Assembly: GCA_024362935.1 (NCBI GenBank)
Contig: JANCRA010000010.1
Coordinates: 5,386,501 to 5,450,500 of the forward strand
Length of the DNA: 64,000 nucleotides
Direction of reading: 5' to 3'
Source of the DNA: Setophaga petechia
Taxonomy: Eukaryota; Chordata; Aves; Passeriformes; Parulidae
Shown: positions 22,182-34,732 of the stretch, piece by piece
Layout of the letters: each line of letters begins with the position of its first letter
How positions within the stretch are numbered: position 1 is the stretch's first letter
Program-made: the position numbers and the translations under genes
Notes under the pieces: model-generated
Database searches by the model: none
What the model was told of the DNA's origin: nothing
Seen by the model: only the letters and a program-made list of their open reading frames with translations

Positions 22182-22520
22182 GACTTTTGAAAGGATTTAG
22201 AAAGTAATGTCGTTTGGCAAGTTCTTCAAGGAACAAACATGACTCGCTTCTAATCAGTAAAAGGTTTATTGGTTTGCTTGCACTTCCTATAGGGTATCCT
22301 TATGCTTCCTTTGGCGTTCCAGAAAATAATGACAATCTAACAAATTCTTCAGAGAAGTTCCTGAATCCACTATTCGGAGAAGTCTCTACATTCACTATCC
22401 TTTACATACAGTTAAGTAGCTGCTGCTGTAACATACAAAGATGTAGTGGTTTAGCTGACTGGACAACACAACATGATATTATACACACCGGTACACTAAA
22501 AAAGTTCTCTTCCCTGTTCA
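22182..22520. repeat. 3'-flank block, first copy, unit 2
   Basis: Counterpart of 8153-8490. It directly follows the PHD exon remnant of plus-strand copy B of unit 1, the same relation the second block has to the other plus-strand remnant. The following 22521-23715 holds nothing I recognise. Confidence 0.7.
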
Positions 22521-23716
22521 TTACAAATTTAAAGCCCTTCTTGAGGTCCTGAATTAATTTTGCATGCACAATCATACCTGCAATCCCTCCCCATGCTCAG
22601 CTTTCACCTAGACTTACCGGGGAACAGATGTTACTCACCTCAAGCAATAATCTACGTCTGTCTTCCTAACCCTCTTTTTCTTCACTGAGCTCTACTAATC
22701 TACAAAATAACTGTGGACCCTCTGCACAAAAGAAACGTCCAATTAATAGGCTTAAACACTTGTGATTGTGCTGCTGCTTCTAACAATCATGACCAACACA
22801 GCACTAAAGTCAGAAATCAATTCTTCTCATCCTTCCTGTTCTCCTGCCCCCCACCACACCTTGGCTCCAGCAGAACTGTTCCCTCCTGCAGCCTGGTGTG
22901 CTAAGAACAATCAAAGGCAGCAGCAGTTTTCCTCAACATGCTGCAGTCTGGATTGCAGTGCAATTGCAGCTGTTTCATTGGCACAGCAACACCAGCACCC
23001 CACATCTTCCCCCAGAACTGAGGCCTGCTGAGGCCTGAGCTCTCCATTTCAACACACCCTGTAAATCGGGCTGGCTGGAAGATTGCAGGCCGCTAACTGT
23101 GTAAACACAGCAGTGCATTTCATCAGAGTTATCTAATCAGTCTCATGGAAGGCACATCCTTTAAGCTTGTCTTAAGGCTCTATTCTACAAAATATAACCA
23201 GCAATTGTTTTGGTGGCCTGTGCAGGTTTTGGAGACTGTGTATGTTTCCCTTGGATGTTGTTTTCTTTGTTTCAAAATACAAAATTCACTGGATTCAGAA
23301 GAGAAAGTTCCAGATTCATTAGGACAAAGAACCACAGGGACATACATATGTGGCTGACAAGAACACTCCACATTCCTAATGGTGAACCAGAAAGAGAGGA
23401 AAAAGTTAAAGATGATTTAAATACCTGAAAGGATCCAAAATGTCTAGGTACCCTGTCAGGTGACTAATTCTTTGATAAACTCTAAAATTCCAGAATCCTA
23501 TTTGGTAATTGTCTGCAAGAAAAGAAAGCCAGAAATCTGCTTGACCTTGATTTTGCCAGGGCTTTCTCACAGGATTCTACCACAACTTGGACCACAAGTA
23601 AGGGTGACAAATTTTGCCTAGAAAACTTCCATAACTAGGCAGCATTTTTACTCCACACTGAATTCCAGGGAGGGTTTAAAAGAACAAAAAATACAAAATG
23701 AGGTGAAGAAATTCTG

Positions 23717-25542
23717 TCATACCTCTTAGACGTTCATCATCTTTAGAGAAGAAAAAACTCCAGCACTTTCTGTGTGCGGTGAAGAAAGGAACCTAGACAA
23801 GGACAAAGGGATTTGAGCATCCTAAACTGTACTATCAAATTCCATGAACACAAGTTAAACCTGTAGTGCTTCAGAGAAATGGTATACATTGAAAACTTTA
23901 TGCCCTGGGAACCAAATAGAGCTTTTTTTTGATTTTTACAAAACCCTCTTTTAAAGAGAAAACTGACTTGTCTTTGGCTTTTGGCCAAACTCAGTTTGGA
24001 GTTGGTCAAACCAAAATGACCCAGTTAATTTATTGTGCTCAGTTCTCTCTTTCCATATTCATCTTCACATCCAATGGGCTGCTGGGTGTTTTGACCCTGT
24101 GCAGCACAAACGGTTTTCCAAGATGACTTTCATTGCTCAGAGGTGTGCAATGTCAGTTTCTCATTTCCTGAGTGCTGCTATTAATACTCCCACAGCACCC
24201 AACTGCTACAGCCAAGTAGACAACAAAGAGAAATGGAACTTGCATTTCCTGGTCCTGTTCAATTTCTGACATCTCAGGCTCATCGTCATCCTCAGAACTG
24301 CTGTCCTGGAAACGTGGATCCTCTTGCCATGTGGTTTTTCCCGCCTTTATTGTTCCAAGGGCGTAAGGCTCTGCAATGACAGCACCAATAGAGAAAAAAA
24401 GGCAAAACCAGATTATTCCTCTAGTGGTCAGGAAAAAGTCCTCCTTTCAAGTGAAATACTTAGAGTGGAAAAGACAGATTTAGGAAGGACAGAATCTGCC
24501 CCTGCCAGATTTTTTAAGCTACATCTCTGCTCCAGTATTTTCCATTTTGATCTAGGGATCCCCTATGTATTCTTGAACATTTCTCATTGCATTCGGAAGA
24601 CACTGAATACCTTCCCAGTTCAGCACAAGCGTGGGGGGCTCGTTGCTTTGTGCTCTTGCATTGGGTTTTTTAATATTTTGGATAACTTCACGCCGTTTCT
24701 TTTGTCTCCTACATGACCGGGACTCAATTTAATGTTGTTTCACCTTCATTTCAGACGGCCTCATTTTATCTAAGGTTAGGGGACACCCCAGTGATCATGT
24801 GTCATTCCCTTTCCTTTTTCTAAAGGTCCAAGAGTAGAATTCAGTAACAAACAGAATGTTCATGGATCTTGGGGTCAGCTGCAGGACTTTGCTCCTCCCT
24901 CTACATTAAGGCACATTTCCTTTAAAATCTCGTTGGATTCTATGAAACTTGATATGACTGGTGTGTCACCTTTTTCCCTGTTTGAGGAATTCAGGGCATG
25001 AGAACAAGCTTTTTCACCACTCAGCAAAAACCCCAAGAACTCCTCAAATCATGCCTTTCAGAATTCCCGAGATGCAAGCATGAGGTACCTCTCATCAATC
25101 TACCACAGCCCTGGCAAGCAGAAATCAAATCAGAATGCTTCTGCCTAATTACTGACTTCTGCTGCTGAAAATCCCGTGGATCCTGACCTTCTTTATACCG
25201 TATTGCCCTACAGTGCCTGCCAGAAGCTCTTCCTTAGCAATGGCACTGTTAGAACGGTTCTGCTGTTGCCTTCGTTGATGCCCAACTCCACTGTGCCTGC
25301 AAAGAAGGAAAACTTGAAAGCACTCAGCTCCTGAGCTGCGTCATTCTCAGGCAGAGGTCCCAAATGGTCATCTGGGGCAGAGTCCTGCTCATCCTCTTTG
25401 TCTCGGGGTATTTCCTCAGTCTGTCCTGGTTTCTTCTTTGAAAGTCCAATCAGGTCTTTCAAATCCACAGCAATATTGTAAAAGTTGTCTTCAGACACTT
25501 GAGGCGGTGTCTCCCTCTCTTCTTTCTTCTTTTTTGGCTTTA
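23717..25542 (-). pseudogene. NOL8: NOL8-like C-terminal exons, unit 2
   Basis: Block one is 25208-25542, starting after a TTTCAG acceptor with VKPKKKKEERE. Block two lies at about 24240-24350 and block three at about 23717-23765. The T-run that puts block three out of frame is the same length as in unit 1, so the lesion predates the array expansion. Confidence 0.6.
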
Positions 25543-25944
25543 CTGAAATGAGATTGTTCAGAGATAGCAACACAGCACACGTCCTTTTCAGACACAGCTT
25601 CCCTAAGAGCCACCTTGCTCTGAAATGCTTCCCTAAACATATCCAAGCCCATTAAGGAGTGGTTCATTCTCAAGGATAAGCAGTGGGGAAACATCAGAGG
25701 TTGAAGACTAAAGGCAGGAGCAAGAGTCCTTTTCAGTTAGCCACATCCTTAAGTGACTTTTCACTGAATACACGCTTACACAGAAATCAAGAGTATTTAG
25801 CACAGACTTCTTTCCTGCCAGTAGAAACATCAAGAGCTGATATGGTTTTCTCACAGAGCTGCACATCTCAAGGCCCCTGCACTGACCGTTCTCACCTTCA
25901 CTTCCGGCCAGGAACACGTGGCCTAGAAAGAAAAGGTGACGAGG

Positions 25945-26570
25945 CTACATGCTGCTGTTGGAGGTGCCAGTTGAGGTCCGACGTCGCTGGTGGGAGCGGC
26001 TGCTCCTGCGGGATGTCCCCGGCCGTGTCCCCCTACGCCTGGGCCTCTCAGCACTCGCTGCTGTCCTCCTGCTCCTGTCCTGGCGACTCCTGGACCGCAC
26101 AGTTGGAGTCGAGGCCCGGCGCTGCTGGCGGGAGCGGCTTCTTCTGGGGGACGGCCCTGACGATGTCTCCCTTTGCCTGGGCCTCTCAGTCCTTGGCCTT
26201 GTCCTGCTGCTCCTGCGACAGCGACTCCTGGACCGCACAGTTGGAGTCGAGGCCCGGCGCTGCTGGCGGGAGCGGCTGTGTCTGGGGGACGGCCCTGACG
26301 ATGTCTCCCTTTGCCTGGGCCTCTCAGTCCTTGGCCCTGTCCCACTGTTCCTGTCACGGCGACTCCTGGACCGGACAGGTGGACTCTGGGCCCGATCTTG
26401 CTGGTGGGAGCACCTGCGTCTGGGGGATGTCCATGCAGGTGTCTCCCTTTGCCTGGGCCTCTCAGCCCTTGGTCCTGTCACACTGTTCCTGTCATGGCGA
26501 CTCCTGGACCGGACAGGTGGACTCTGGGCCCGGCCTTGCTGGCGAGAGCGGCTTCGCCTGCGGCCGGGCC
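25945..26570 (-). repeat. 46-residue coding repeats of the RS tail, unit 2, about 4.4 copies
   Basis: One more repeat than unit 1. The third and fourth repeats (RASTPTV type) are nearly identical, marking the latest duplication. Confidence 0.85.
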
Positions 26571-29113
26571 CAGCACGTCTGGAATGGGCCCTGTCCCCAG
26601 GGTCAGGGGACCTGCTGCATGTTGGCCTTGATCTGCTGATGCTGCTGGTGTCCAGTGAGGAAGATGGCAGCGCCTGCTGCCATGCTGCGTGGTGGCGCCT
26701 GCTGTGGCTGCTCGTCTCTAGAGATGGAGATGGAGAAACCAGCACCAATGGCACAGGGGTATGGGAGCTGGGGCTGATGGCCTCAGAGTCTGAGAAGCCA
26801 TGAGCAGATTCCAGTCCTGACTGTCTGGCCAGCCTGGAGCCACTGAGCTCTGACTCACCCCTGGAGGCTGTAAGGAAAAGCAGGAATGTCAAAGGTGCCC
26901 CAGGCCCAGGCCAGGCCAGGCCAGAGCAGTGCCCCCAGCCCTCCAGCAGTGGATGCGTTCTGCCAGGCCCGGCTTGGGCACTGCCCCCAGCCCAGGGACA
27001 CGGGGGGCTTTGACTCCTACATGTTCCTAGCCCAGCACAGGTGTCACACTCCCATCTGTGTGTGCTGTTTCTCAGGCCAGAGCAGCGCCTGTGGGTGCCC
27101 TCGGCAGCACAGGAGGAGCACAGGAGCAATTCCCAGGGCCTGGGGAAGCAAACGGGCTCATAGCACTGAGAACAAAGTGTGCCAGCACGTGGTTGTCTGG
27201 CCAAACGCTTCTGATTCTTCCCAGTTTGAGTCCTTGCCAAGACGCAGGTTCCCTGCAGAGGCCCAGGTGCAGCATCACAACTTACCCCTCTTCCTCTGCC
27301 TCCTCTCTGCCTCCAGGGTAAAGGCAATCCCTGGCATTGCACTGGCCATGCCTCTCTCCCAGCTCTGCGAAGGCATCGTTGTCCTCCCATGTTGGCTGTC
27401 TGATGGAGAAATGAAAAGCTGATGAATTTCTGCTGCCCTCTCCTCATGGAGATCCAGGGTGTCCCAGCTCTTTCTCCACCGCTTTTCCAAGTTGGGCGTG
27501 AAGCTGAAGCCCAGACTCACAGGACTGGGCAGGGCCAGGACTCCTGGGGAAGGGCCAGGAACGGCACAGCACTTACACCCTCCTGGCTGGTGGGCCAGGC
27601 AGAAGAACACCAACCTGAAGGGAACTCGGATCCCCAAGATGAACATTTCAACAGGGAATTCCCCACTGTCTCTGCACAGGGGGCACTGGAGGCATAGAAG
27701 ACCAGCGCGCATGGCCTGTCCCTGCAGGGCAAACACAGGCAGGGTGAGCGAGGCCCTGCTGCTGCTGCTGCTGCTGAGCAGCTGCTGTGTCCCGGGGGCA
27801 GAGGGGAGGGCTCCAACCTGGATGCAGTCCCTGTGGAACCAGGCCCTTTTGCACTTTGGGCACACCAGCGTTGTGAAGGTCTTTCTGTCCTCCACAGGCT
27901 CCATGCAGATGGGGCAAACGGTGCCCGGCTCAGGAGTCACCTCCACCTCCTGCTCTGGACGGTGCTCAGGGCAGAAGGAGCTGGAGGAAAATGGATGGGG
28001 AAAGTGAGAAATGCTGGATCATTGCCCAGGGGTGACCACAAAGAGAGATGAGGTACCTGAACGGAGTAGCGTAAACATTGACACAGCCGCCCTCCTTGGC
28101 ACAGGGCAGGTGGAACCAACTGTCACAGCCCTCCACAGAGCACATGATGGTTGCCCCGCTCTGGCCGCAGATGCAGCAGCGCTGGAAAGAGCCAAGCAGC
28201 CCCATCAGCAGCAGCAGCAGCCTCGAGGCCTCCCCTGGCAGCCCCCCGGCTCCGGGCAGGGCACAGGATGTGGCCGCTGCCGGGTCCCAGCCCACAGAGC
28301 CGCCTGGTGGAGGAGGGAGGCTCCTGTGCCAGGGCCTCTGTGCCAGAGCTGCTGGGACCCAGACTTTGTCGCGGCTGTTGGGCCGGCCTTTCTTTCCTGC
28401 TGTCTGGGCTAAGCTCTGGCAAACCTCGCCCCAGGCACAAATCTCCCTGCTCCTGTAAAGCTCTCACCGTCTGTGCCGCGCGCCGGACTGCAATTTGGAG
28501 ATCCCGTGGGTGAAAGCCCATGAGTCCCACGCGGTCCTTCTCTCGCGGAAAGAGTAGAGTGGAGAAGAACTGCAGACAGGGGAGGAGCTGATGAGGAGGG
28601 GACGCAGCAGGAGCCGCCTATCGCAATGGTGGAGGGAGCACCCGGAGCCACTCACCATGCAGAACACGTGGGCACAGAGCCCACCCTTCTGCAGTTTGTC
28701 ACCGCATGTGTCCGGGTCAGCCTCGACACGGCGACACAGCAGGCAGGCTGCAGGGGACAGGTCAATGGCACCAGGAATGAGCAGCTCTGCCGGGCTCTGA
28801 GCCTGCAGCAGCATCGGCCCCAATGCTGCTCTGCCCCTGCCTGGCTGATGGGCAGGGCTGGAGGCCTCGCAGACCAGGGGCCATTGCGGGCACGGCTGTC
28901 CCAGGAGCTGCCCCCTGGCCCGGCTGGGCCCCACTTGGGCAGGAAGGAGACTCCCAGGCCCGGCATGCCCGAGCAGTTCCTGCCTTGCCCTGCCTCTGCT
29001 CTGATGCCCACACTGCCTGCTGCCACAAGAGCCCCTGGGCCAGGCTGTCAGAGGGCTGCTTTGCCCTCACCTGGCTCCCTGGCACCAGGGCCCTCCTGCT
29101 TGGTGTCGCACAT
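25945..29113 (-). CDS. PHF7-like: PHF7-like ePHD-RING-PHD protein with Arg/Ser-rich tail, unit 2 (595 aa)
   Basis: Exons: 29113-29071, 28747-28656, 28569-28468, 28181-28057, 27980-27818, 27721-27615, 27399-27286, 27139-27021, 26867-25945, totalling 1788 nt in one frame. Compared with unit 1 it has Thr for Ser at residue 4, FFSTLL for FFATLL, CCICGQ for CCVCGQ, and one extra 46-residue repeat in the tail. All finger Cys/His positions are kept, including CPIC, WFHRDC and the final WECDTC. The tail ends SNSSM before the stop, as in unit 1. The RING1 intron holds a CTG/CAG run (about 27758-27775) next to the donor side. Confidence 0.85.
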
Positions 29114-29510
29114 GGTGGCTGTCTGCGGTGAGTCCCTGTCCCCGAGTGACGTGGTCGCTTCGAGGAGCTGATCCTCACTCTCTATGGGAGAAAGAAGAGG
29201 GAGGGGAGTTTGCAGAACAGGCCCAGCGCCACGAGGCTCTACTTGCTGCTCAGCCCTGCGTGAGCCCTGCTCCTGTCCGCTGTCTCCTCCCGTCGTCGCG
29301 TTGAGGAACGCCGCAGTGTACTCCGGCTGTTCCTCCGCTGATTCTGGGAAGGGAGAGGCAGGTGAGCCTGCAGCACAGGCCCAGAGCCCCGAGGTGTGGG
29401 GCCCCTCTGGTCCCTGGGAAGCCATGTCCCTACCCTACCTTCTCCTCCCGCTGTCAGGTCGCACTGACACTCGGCCTGAGCCCAGCCTTCCCTTTTGTGG
29501 CCTTGGTGGC
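29114..29510 (-). other. 5' untranslated exons of the PHF7-like gene, unit 2
   Basis: Leader part to 29181, exon 29343-29243, and an outer exon ending at 29439. Splice signals are as in unit 1. About 30198 is the site of the 23-bp loss shared with unit 3. Confidence 0.6.
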
Positions 29511-30444
29511 ACAGGTCACAATGGCCACTCTGACATCAGCACTGTGTAGCCACAATTGGGGCAGCCATGGCCTCAGGTCCCTGGCAACCACTTGTGGCAG
29601 CCCCCTCGGGCACCGAGGTTCTGAGATGGGTCCGAGCGTTTGCTCAGGGTGGAACCAGGGCCGGGACTCCTGCAGCAAGTGCAGGCTCAAATGCCAGGCC
29701 CTGGGGCAGCCATCGAGGGTGGTACTGTAGGCAGGGAGGTGCTGTTCAGGCCCTGCCATGCCAGGGCTCCGGCCCCGGCCAAGGGAAATCTCTGCTCCTG
29801 CCCCTGGCAGTCGGTGGCCCAGAGAGCCGGTGCGGAGTCTCCCTGCGCTGCAGAGATTCAAACCCTGCTCCAGGTGGACTGACGTTTTCCTCAACACCTG
29901 TCTGGAGAAAACTAAGGTGAACCTGATTGGATGCTGCTGCTGATCACCATTGGGTACAGGAGATAAACCTGGAGACCACCATAGCTGCCTCCAGACCTCT
30001 GTTATCCTGTCATCCTCTGAACTAACAACTTTGACATTGCGTATAAATGGAAATTTTAGTATTACGCTCCTTAGAAATGTCATATTTTATACTGACTCCG
30101 TGGAAACACAGAAAAGTCACAGAGGATTTCTGTGTACATTTGACAGGAGAGCTTGCACTGTCCTCAACTCAAGTCAAATGCAGGAGGATGCTTTTCCTTG
30201 GTTCATGCTTTCCTACTAGAAAATACATTGCAAATAAATCAGGAAGAGACGCACAAACAATTCTTGGCAATTTTTCTCATTCATGTCTTTGTAAACATGC
30301 CCCTGGAAATGCAGATCCATGGCTTCTAGAACAATCAGTGGGATCTCTGGGAAGCAGGGCAGGGGCTGACAGGCAGGGACACCCTGCACCTGCCTGGTGC
30401 TGGGGCAGCAGGAGTTTGTCCATTGTCCTGTCTCCATGGGAGAG

Positions 30445-30796
30445 CCACCTTGGGTGGGAAACGATCCCTGCACTGCTCTAGGAGGGAGGCACAGCCAGTG
30501 CAATGCCAGGGAGTGCCTTTACCCTGGAGACAGGGAGGAGGCAGAGGAAGAGGGGCAAGTTGGGAAGCTGCACCCGGGGCTCTGCGGGGCTCCCGGCCAG
30601 GGCTCGAAGCAGAAGGAGCCAGAAGAGCTTGGCCGGACAATCCAAGCTCTGGACACTTTGTGCTCAGCACCCAGCACCCGTTTGCTTCCCCAGGCCATGG
30701 GCACTGCTCCAGTGCTGCTCATGCAAGTTACACACAGACACAGAGCTACCTGCTCTGTCTCAACCCTCTTCAGCACTGGACAGCACAACACAGTAA
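30445..30796 (+). pseudogene. Plus-strand remnant of PHF7-like 3' exons, unit 2
   Basis: Equivalent of 16291-16642, with the same GC donor and terminal TAA. Confidence 0.75.
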
Positions 30797-30969
30797 CATG
30801 TTCTCTTCAGTACATGCTCTAATTCTTAGAAGTCCTGCAAAGACTCACATTCAAAGCACACACACACAAAAACCCCAAACCCTGGTACAGACCTTGCATC
30901 AACACAAAATGCATGGTGCTCTTCAGAAACACAGGGCAGCACTTTTGGCCAATGCTTTTTCCTATAAGA

Positions 30970-31286
30970 TCTTTCAAAGGATTGCAAAAGTGACATTGTT
31001 TGGCAACTTCAAGGAACAAACTCAAAACAGTTCTGATTTATTTATTGGTTTGCTTTCACTTTCCTTTTGGCATCCTTACACTTCACCTGGCATTCCAGAA
31101 AATTGTGAAAATCCAAAATAATATCAGGGGAAGTTTCTGAATTCTTTCATGTTTCTCTCAAAGACTTTCTTGACATACATACAAAGAACTGCTCCTGTAA
31201 CATACACAGAAGCAGTGCTTTCCCTGACTGGACATCACAAGACAACGTTATAGACTCCAGTATACCAAAACACTTTTGTTGCCTGG
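30970..31286. repeat. 3'-flank block, second copy, unit 2
   Basis: Equivalent of 16816-17132. Confidence 0.7.
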
Positions 31287-31358
31287 TAATTCCAAAGGTT
31301 CAAGCTCTTCTAGAGGCTTTTCCCAGTGCAACTTCCTAAGTCCCTCTCTGCTCAACTC

Positions 31359-31904
31359 TCATAGCCTGTCCAGGTCTCACTGAAGGGCAGCAGAGCCTTG
31401 TGGTGCCTCAGCCCCTGCTCCCGGTTCTGTCCCATCAGCAAACGCTGAGGGAGCGCTCTGTCCCTTCTGCCAGGTCGCTGGGGAATAAGGCAAACAAGGC
31501 TGGCCCCAGCACAGCCCCCTGAGCTCACAGCCATCTGAGTTTGGAGCTCCCCTGTCCACTTCTCTGCCCCACTGTCCCTGAGCTGCCTCAGGAGCCTGTT
31601 ATGGCAGGCAGGGGCAAAGCCTTGCTGAAGTCCCAGCGACAAACAATCACTGCTCTTCCCTCACAAACCCAGCCAGTCACTGCAGCACAGGTGGCTATGG
31701 GATTGGTCAAGCATTCCTGTTACTCCACAGGCTTAGAGATGGCATCCAAGAGGAGCTGTTCTGTCACCTTTCTGGGGATGGAGCTGAGGCTGATGGGCCT
31801 GCAGTTTCCTGCCTCCTTCTTGGTGCCCTTTTGCAAGACCGCAGTGATGCTGGCTTTCCTCCACTGCTCATGCCTCTCTCTGGGGCTGTCCCCTTCCCTG
31901 ACCT
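31359..31904 (-). mobile_element. CR1-type LINE fragment, unit 2
   Basis: Same fragment with the same FADG lesion, so the insertion predates the array. Confidence 0.8.
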
Positions 31905-31921
31905 GCTGGCAGAGCGCCCTG

Positions 31922-32502
31922 GGCCAGAGGCAGGAGCAGAGATTTCCCTTGGCCCCAAAAGGGAACTCTGGGCTCAGGCCGAGTGTCAGTGCGACCTGAC
32001 AACGGCAGGAGAAGGCGGGAAGGAGCAGGGCTCACGCAGGGCTGAGCAGTAGAGCCTTCGTGGCTCTGGGCCTGCTCTGCAAGCCCCCCGGCCTCTTCTT
32101 TCTCCCACAGAGAGAGAGGAACAGCACCTCAAAGCACCAGGGAAACCGGCCATGGAGCAGGACTGGGGCTGTCAGCCCTCAGGGAAGGCGGCCACGGAGC
32201 AGGACTGGAACTCTCAGCCCTCAGGGAAACCGGCCCTGGAGCAGGACTGGGGCTGTCAGCCCTCAGGGAAAGTGGCCCTGGAGCAGGACTGGGGCTGTCA
32301 GCCCTCAGGGAAACCGGCCCTGGAGCGGGACTGGGGCTGTCAGCCCTCAGGGAAACCAGCCATGGAGCAGGACTGGGGCTGTCAGCCCTCAGGGAAAGTG
32401 GCCATGGAGCAGGACTGGGGCTGTCAACCCTCAGGGAAACCGTCCATGGAGTGGAGCTGTGACACCTCAGGAACCCCAGCCATGGAGCGGGGCTGGGACT
32501 GA
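31922..32502 (+). pseudogene. Plus-strand PHF7-like 5' exons with 42-bp minisatellite, unit 2
   Basis: Same structure with the acceptor CTCCCACAG. The repeat run is longer and its sequence more homogeneous (DWGCQPSGK type). Confidence 0.65.
32152..32502 (+). repeat. 42-bp minisatellite, unit 2, about 8 copies
   Basis: Seven 42-bp copies and one 36-bp copy, then the closing partial copy. Confidence 0.9.
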
Positions 32503-32997
32503 CAGCCCTCAGAGAAACCCGCCATAGCAGCCACCTCCAGAGGCTTTGATGTACTTGTTTCTTGGTTTAATGCCCTTCAAAAGATCAATCCAGCATCTTT
32601 GACAACGAGCATGTCATGCAAGGACATTTAAAATTGAGTCTGATCTAATTATCAAAGATGGCTCTTACCTCTACAGCTATTATCATAACAGATGTTATCA
32701 TAACGGCTGTTACCTCTGAATTTACTTTTTCATGATTGCCAAACAATATGTGAAAACAATATGGAACTTTTCTTATGTCTGACCTAAAATGTCCAGAATG
32801 CAAAATTCATTCTGAAGACAAGAAAAAAGAAAACATTGAAAATAGGATGTAGGCCATCTTCAAAAAGCACAGAGGAGAAAATAAACATTAGAGGACCATA
32901 GAAAACAAAGCTTTTCTTCTTCTTCATCTTCTTAGTATTTGCTGTTTGAACATTTCTTGTCTTACTTGTTCCTCTCAAAACAAGGCATGTTACAGCT

Positions 32998-34232
32998 TTA
33001 TTGTCTCAGGCCTCTATTTCCCCAGTCGCTGGCTTTCCATTTAAGCTCTGCTTTATTGGAAATATACAACAAGGGACTCTCTATGGAAGAGAGTCGCACA
33101 AGCCTCTGGATTGCTGACCGTTCACCTCTGCAATGCTCACAGTCATCTCCTAACACACCTGAGCTTCCTGTCTTTCTGTCAGAGAAAGATTCAGCTAAAG
33201 TCAAGGAAACAGGGCAGGGGGAGATGGAAACCTTGCCTTGAAATGCTTTTGGGAAGGCCTGCAAGGACCCTGCCTTCCCTTAAAAGAGGTGGGCTTGTGC
33301 ATGGTGTTGGCTGACTTGCCCGAGCTGCCCCTCTATTTCAGAAGGACTTTTGCCCACTTCATCACTTGTCTGTCCCTCCAGTTCCAGGGCCTCAAACCTG
33401 CTCTGTAAGGTACTAAACCTGTAAGTCAGCTCTTAAGTTTTCAGAACAAGGCACTGACCATGGCTCTAACTCGTTGTTTTAGTCAGGTTTACAATATCTT
33501 TTGAGAAGAAGAAGGAGCAGAGAAGGTGTGAATAATGCATATTATGTGATTGCTTTTTCGCAAATATTAAAGTTAATACTGTACGCGTTATGTTGGAAAG
33601 TTATGTTGTATTAATCCTTTTTTTGTAGTGCAATACTAATCTTTTTAATTAGTGAGGTGAATATAGTTTTAGGCTACAGAAACTATGTGATGTCCAATAA
33701 TTTTTCTTAATAGCTCAAGGAGAGAGAACAGTAACAAGACACCAAAACTCTAAGAGAAGAAATATTGCCTCCTTATCGGGAAGAACCAGACTTGGAGAGA
33801 CCAAGACAATTGATTTACAAGATGAGGGAGGGGTTGACAATAACAAGAAAACACCCATTGTTTGAAAAGAATTTTGGCATCATGGATGAGATATATGAAT
33901 ATGCAACAGGCTACTACTTTAAACAGTTAATCCTTTGTTAGCAAAGTGTGTTCTGAGGCAGAGCAGAGCACCCAGACATCTGTAACTCTTTGCTTTTTTT
34001 ATTGTCCTTTATTGTCCTAACTCTAATTGTCCAAATTCTTATTTCTCTAATTTTTATTACTACTTTCATAATTAATTTATTAATATCAGACTTTTAAAAT
34101 TTTAAAACAAGTGATTGGCATTTTTCACAGAAGGGGTAGATACCACACAAGAATCCAGCACAGTCTCCCCAGCTTTTTCATCTGGGTTCTTGAAGGACAA
34201 TGCCCAGCGCTTGCACTGCGCCGTCTTTTCAT
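32998..34232 (-). pseudogene. Membrane/coil ORF interrupted by LTR, unit 2
   Basis: The 5' part (34232-34130) keeps the basic tail and the first third of the hydrophobic segment. The frame then enters the LTR and stops. The 3' part (33526-32998) retains sequence matching the unit 1 ORF but with extra small changes (for example near 33430 and 33490). Confidence 0.5.
33527..34129 (-). mobile_element. Solo LTR, 603 bp, unit 2
   Basis: The AT-rich insert begins TGTGAATAATGC and ends GGCATTTTTCACA, so its ends are TGTGAA/TTCACA inverted repeats. It is flanked by the direct repeat GAAGG (33522-33526 and 34130-34134), a 5-bp target duplication. Unit 1 has a single GAAGG at the same place (19295-19299) and no insert. 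No gag, pol or env sequence adjoins it, so the provirus was reduced to one LTR. Minus orientation is preferred because AATAAA-rich sequence lies near its 5' end on that strand; orientation is tentative. Confidence 0.85.
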
Positions 34233-34732
34233 GTCTTCTGGGGACCAGAACCATCCCATGGCCAGGCCCAGAATAATTGGGTGCCAAAGTCGTGTTCCGT
34301 GCAAGCATCACACTCTTTTTTACCCAGCTGGTGGTCATCTCAGCATATTTGCTGAGTTGACGTTTCTTATGACTATTGTCTTCATGAGTGTTTTCCTTAT
34401 CTTCCCAGTTCTAGCAGATGTCCTTTTTGCTCCAAATTCTGCATCCTTTGTGTCCACTGTCAGTGGGCATCCTTCTTCCCAAGCCTTGTCAACCTCTCTC
34501 TGGGTCTGAGATCAGTGAAACGTGCCCAGCCCTGAGCCTTAAAAGACAATTCTAGCAGCAAGTACTCTGCTTTTCTAACACTTAGCCATCACTTCCAGCT
34601 TGTAGACTGCTATGTGTGCGTGTCACAGGTTAAATGTCTCCTCTTGGTGATCAGGCTTGGGAGCGTGTAAAGCACAGGCATGTCAGGACATGTTTTGTTC
34701 AGGAAACGGGACGTACGGTCCAGTTTGCAGCA

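Noticed and set aside
33527..34129. DNA transposon instead of LTR
   Set aside because: The terminal inverted repeats are short and of TG...CA type with a 5-bp target duplication, and there is no transposase. An LTR fits better.
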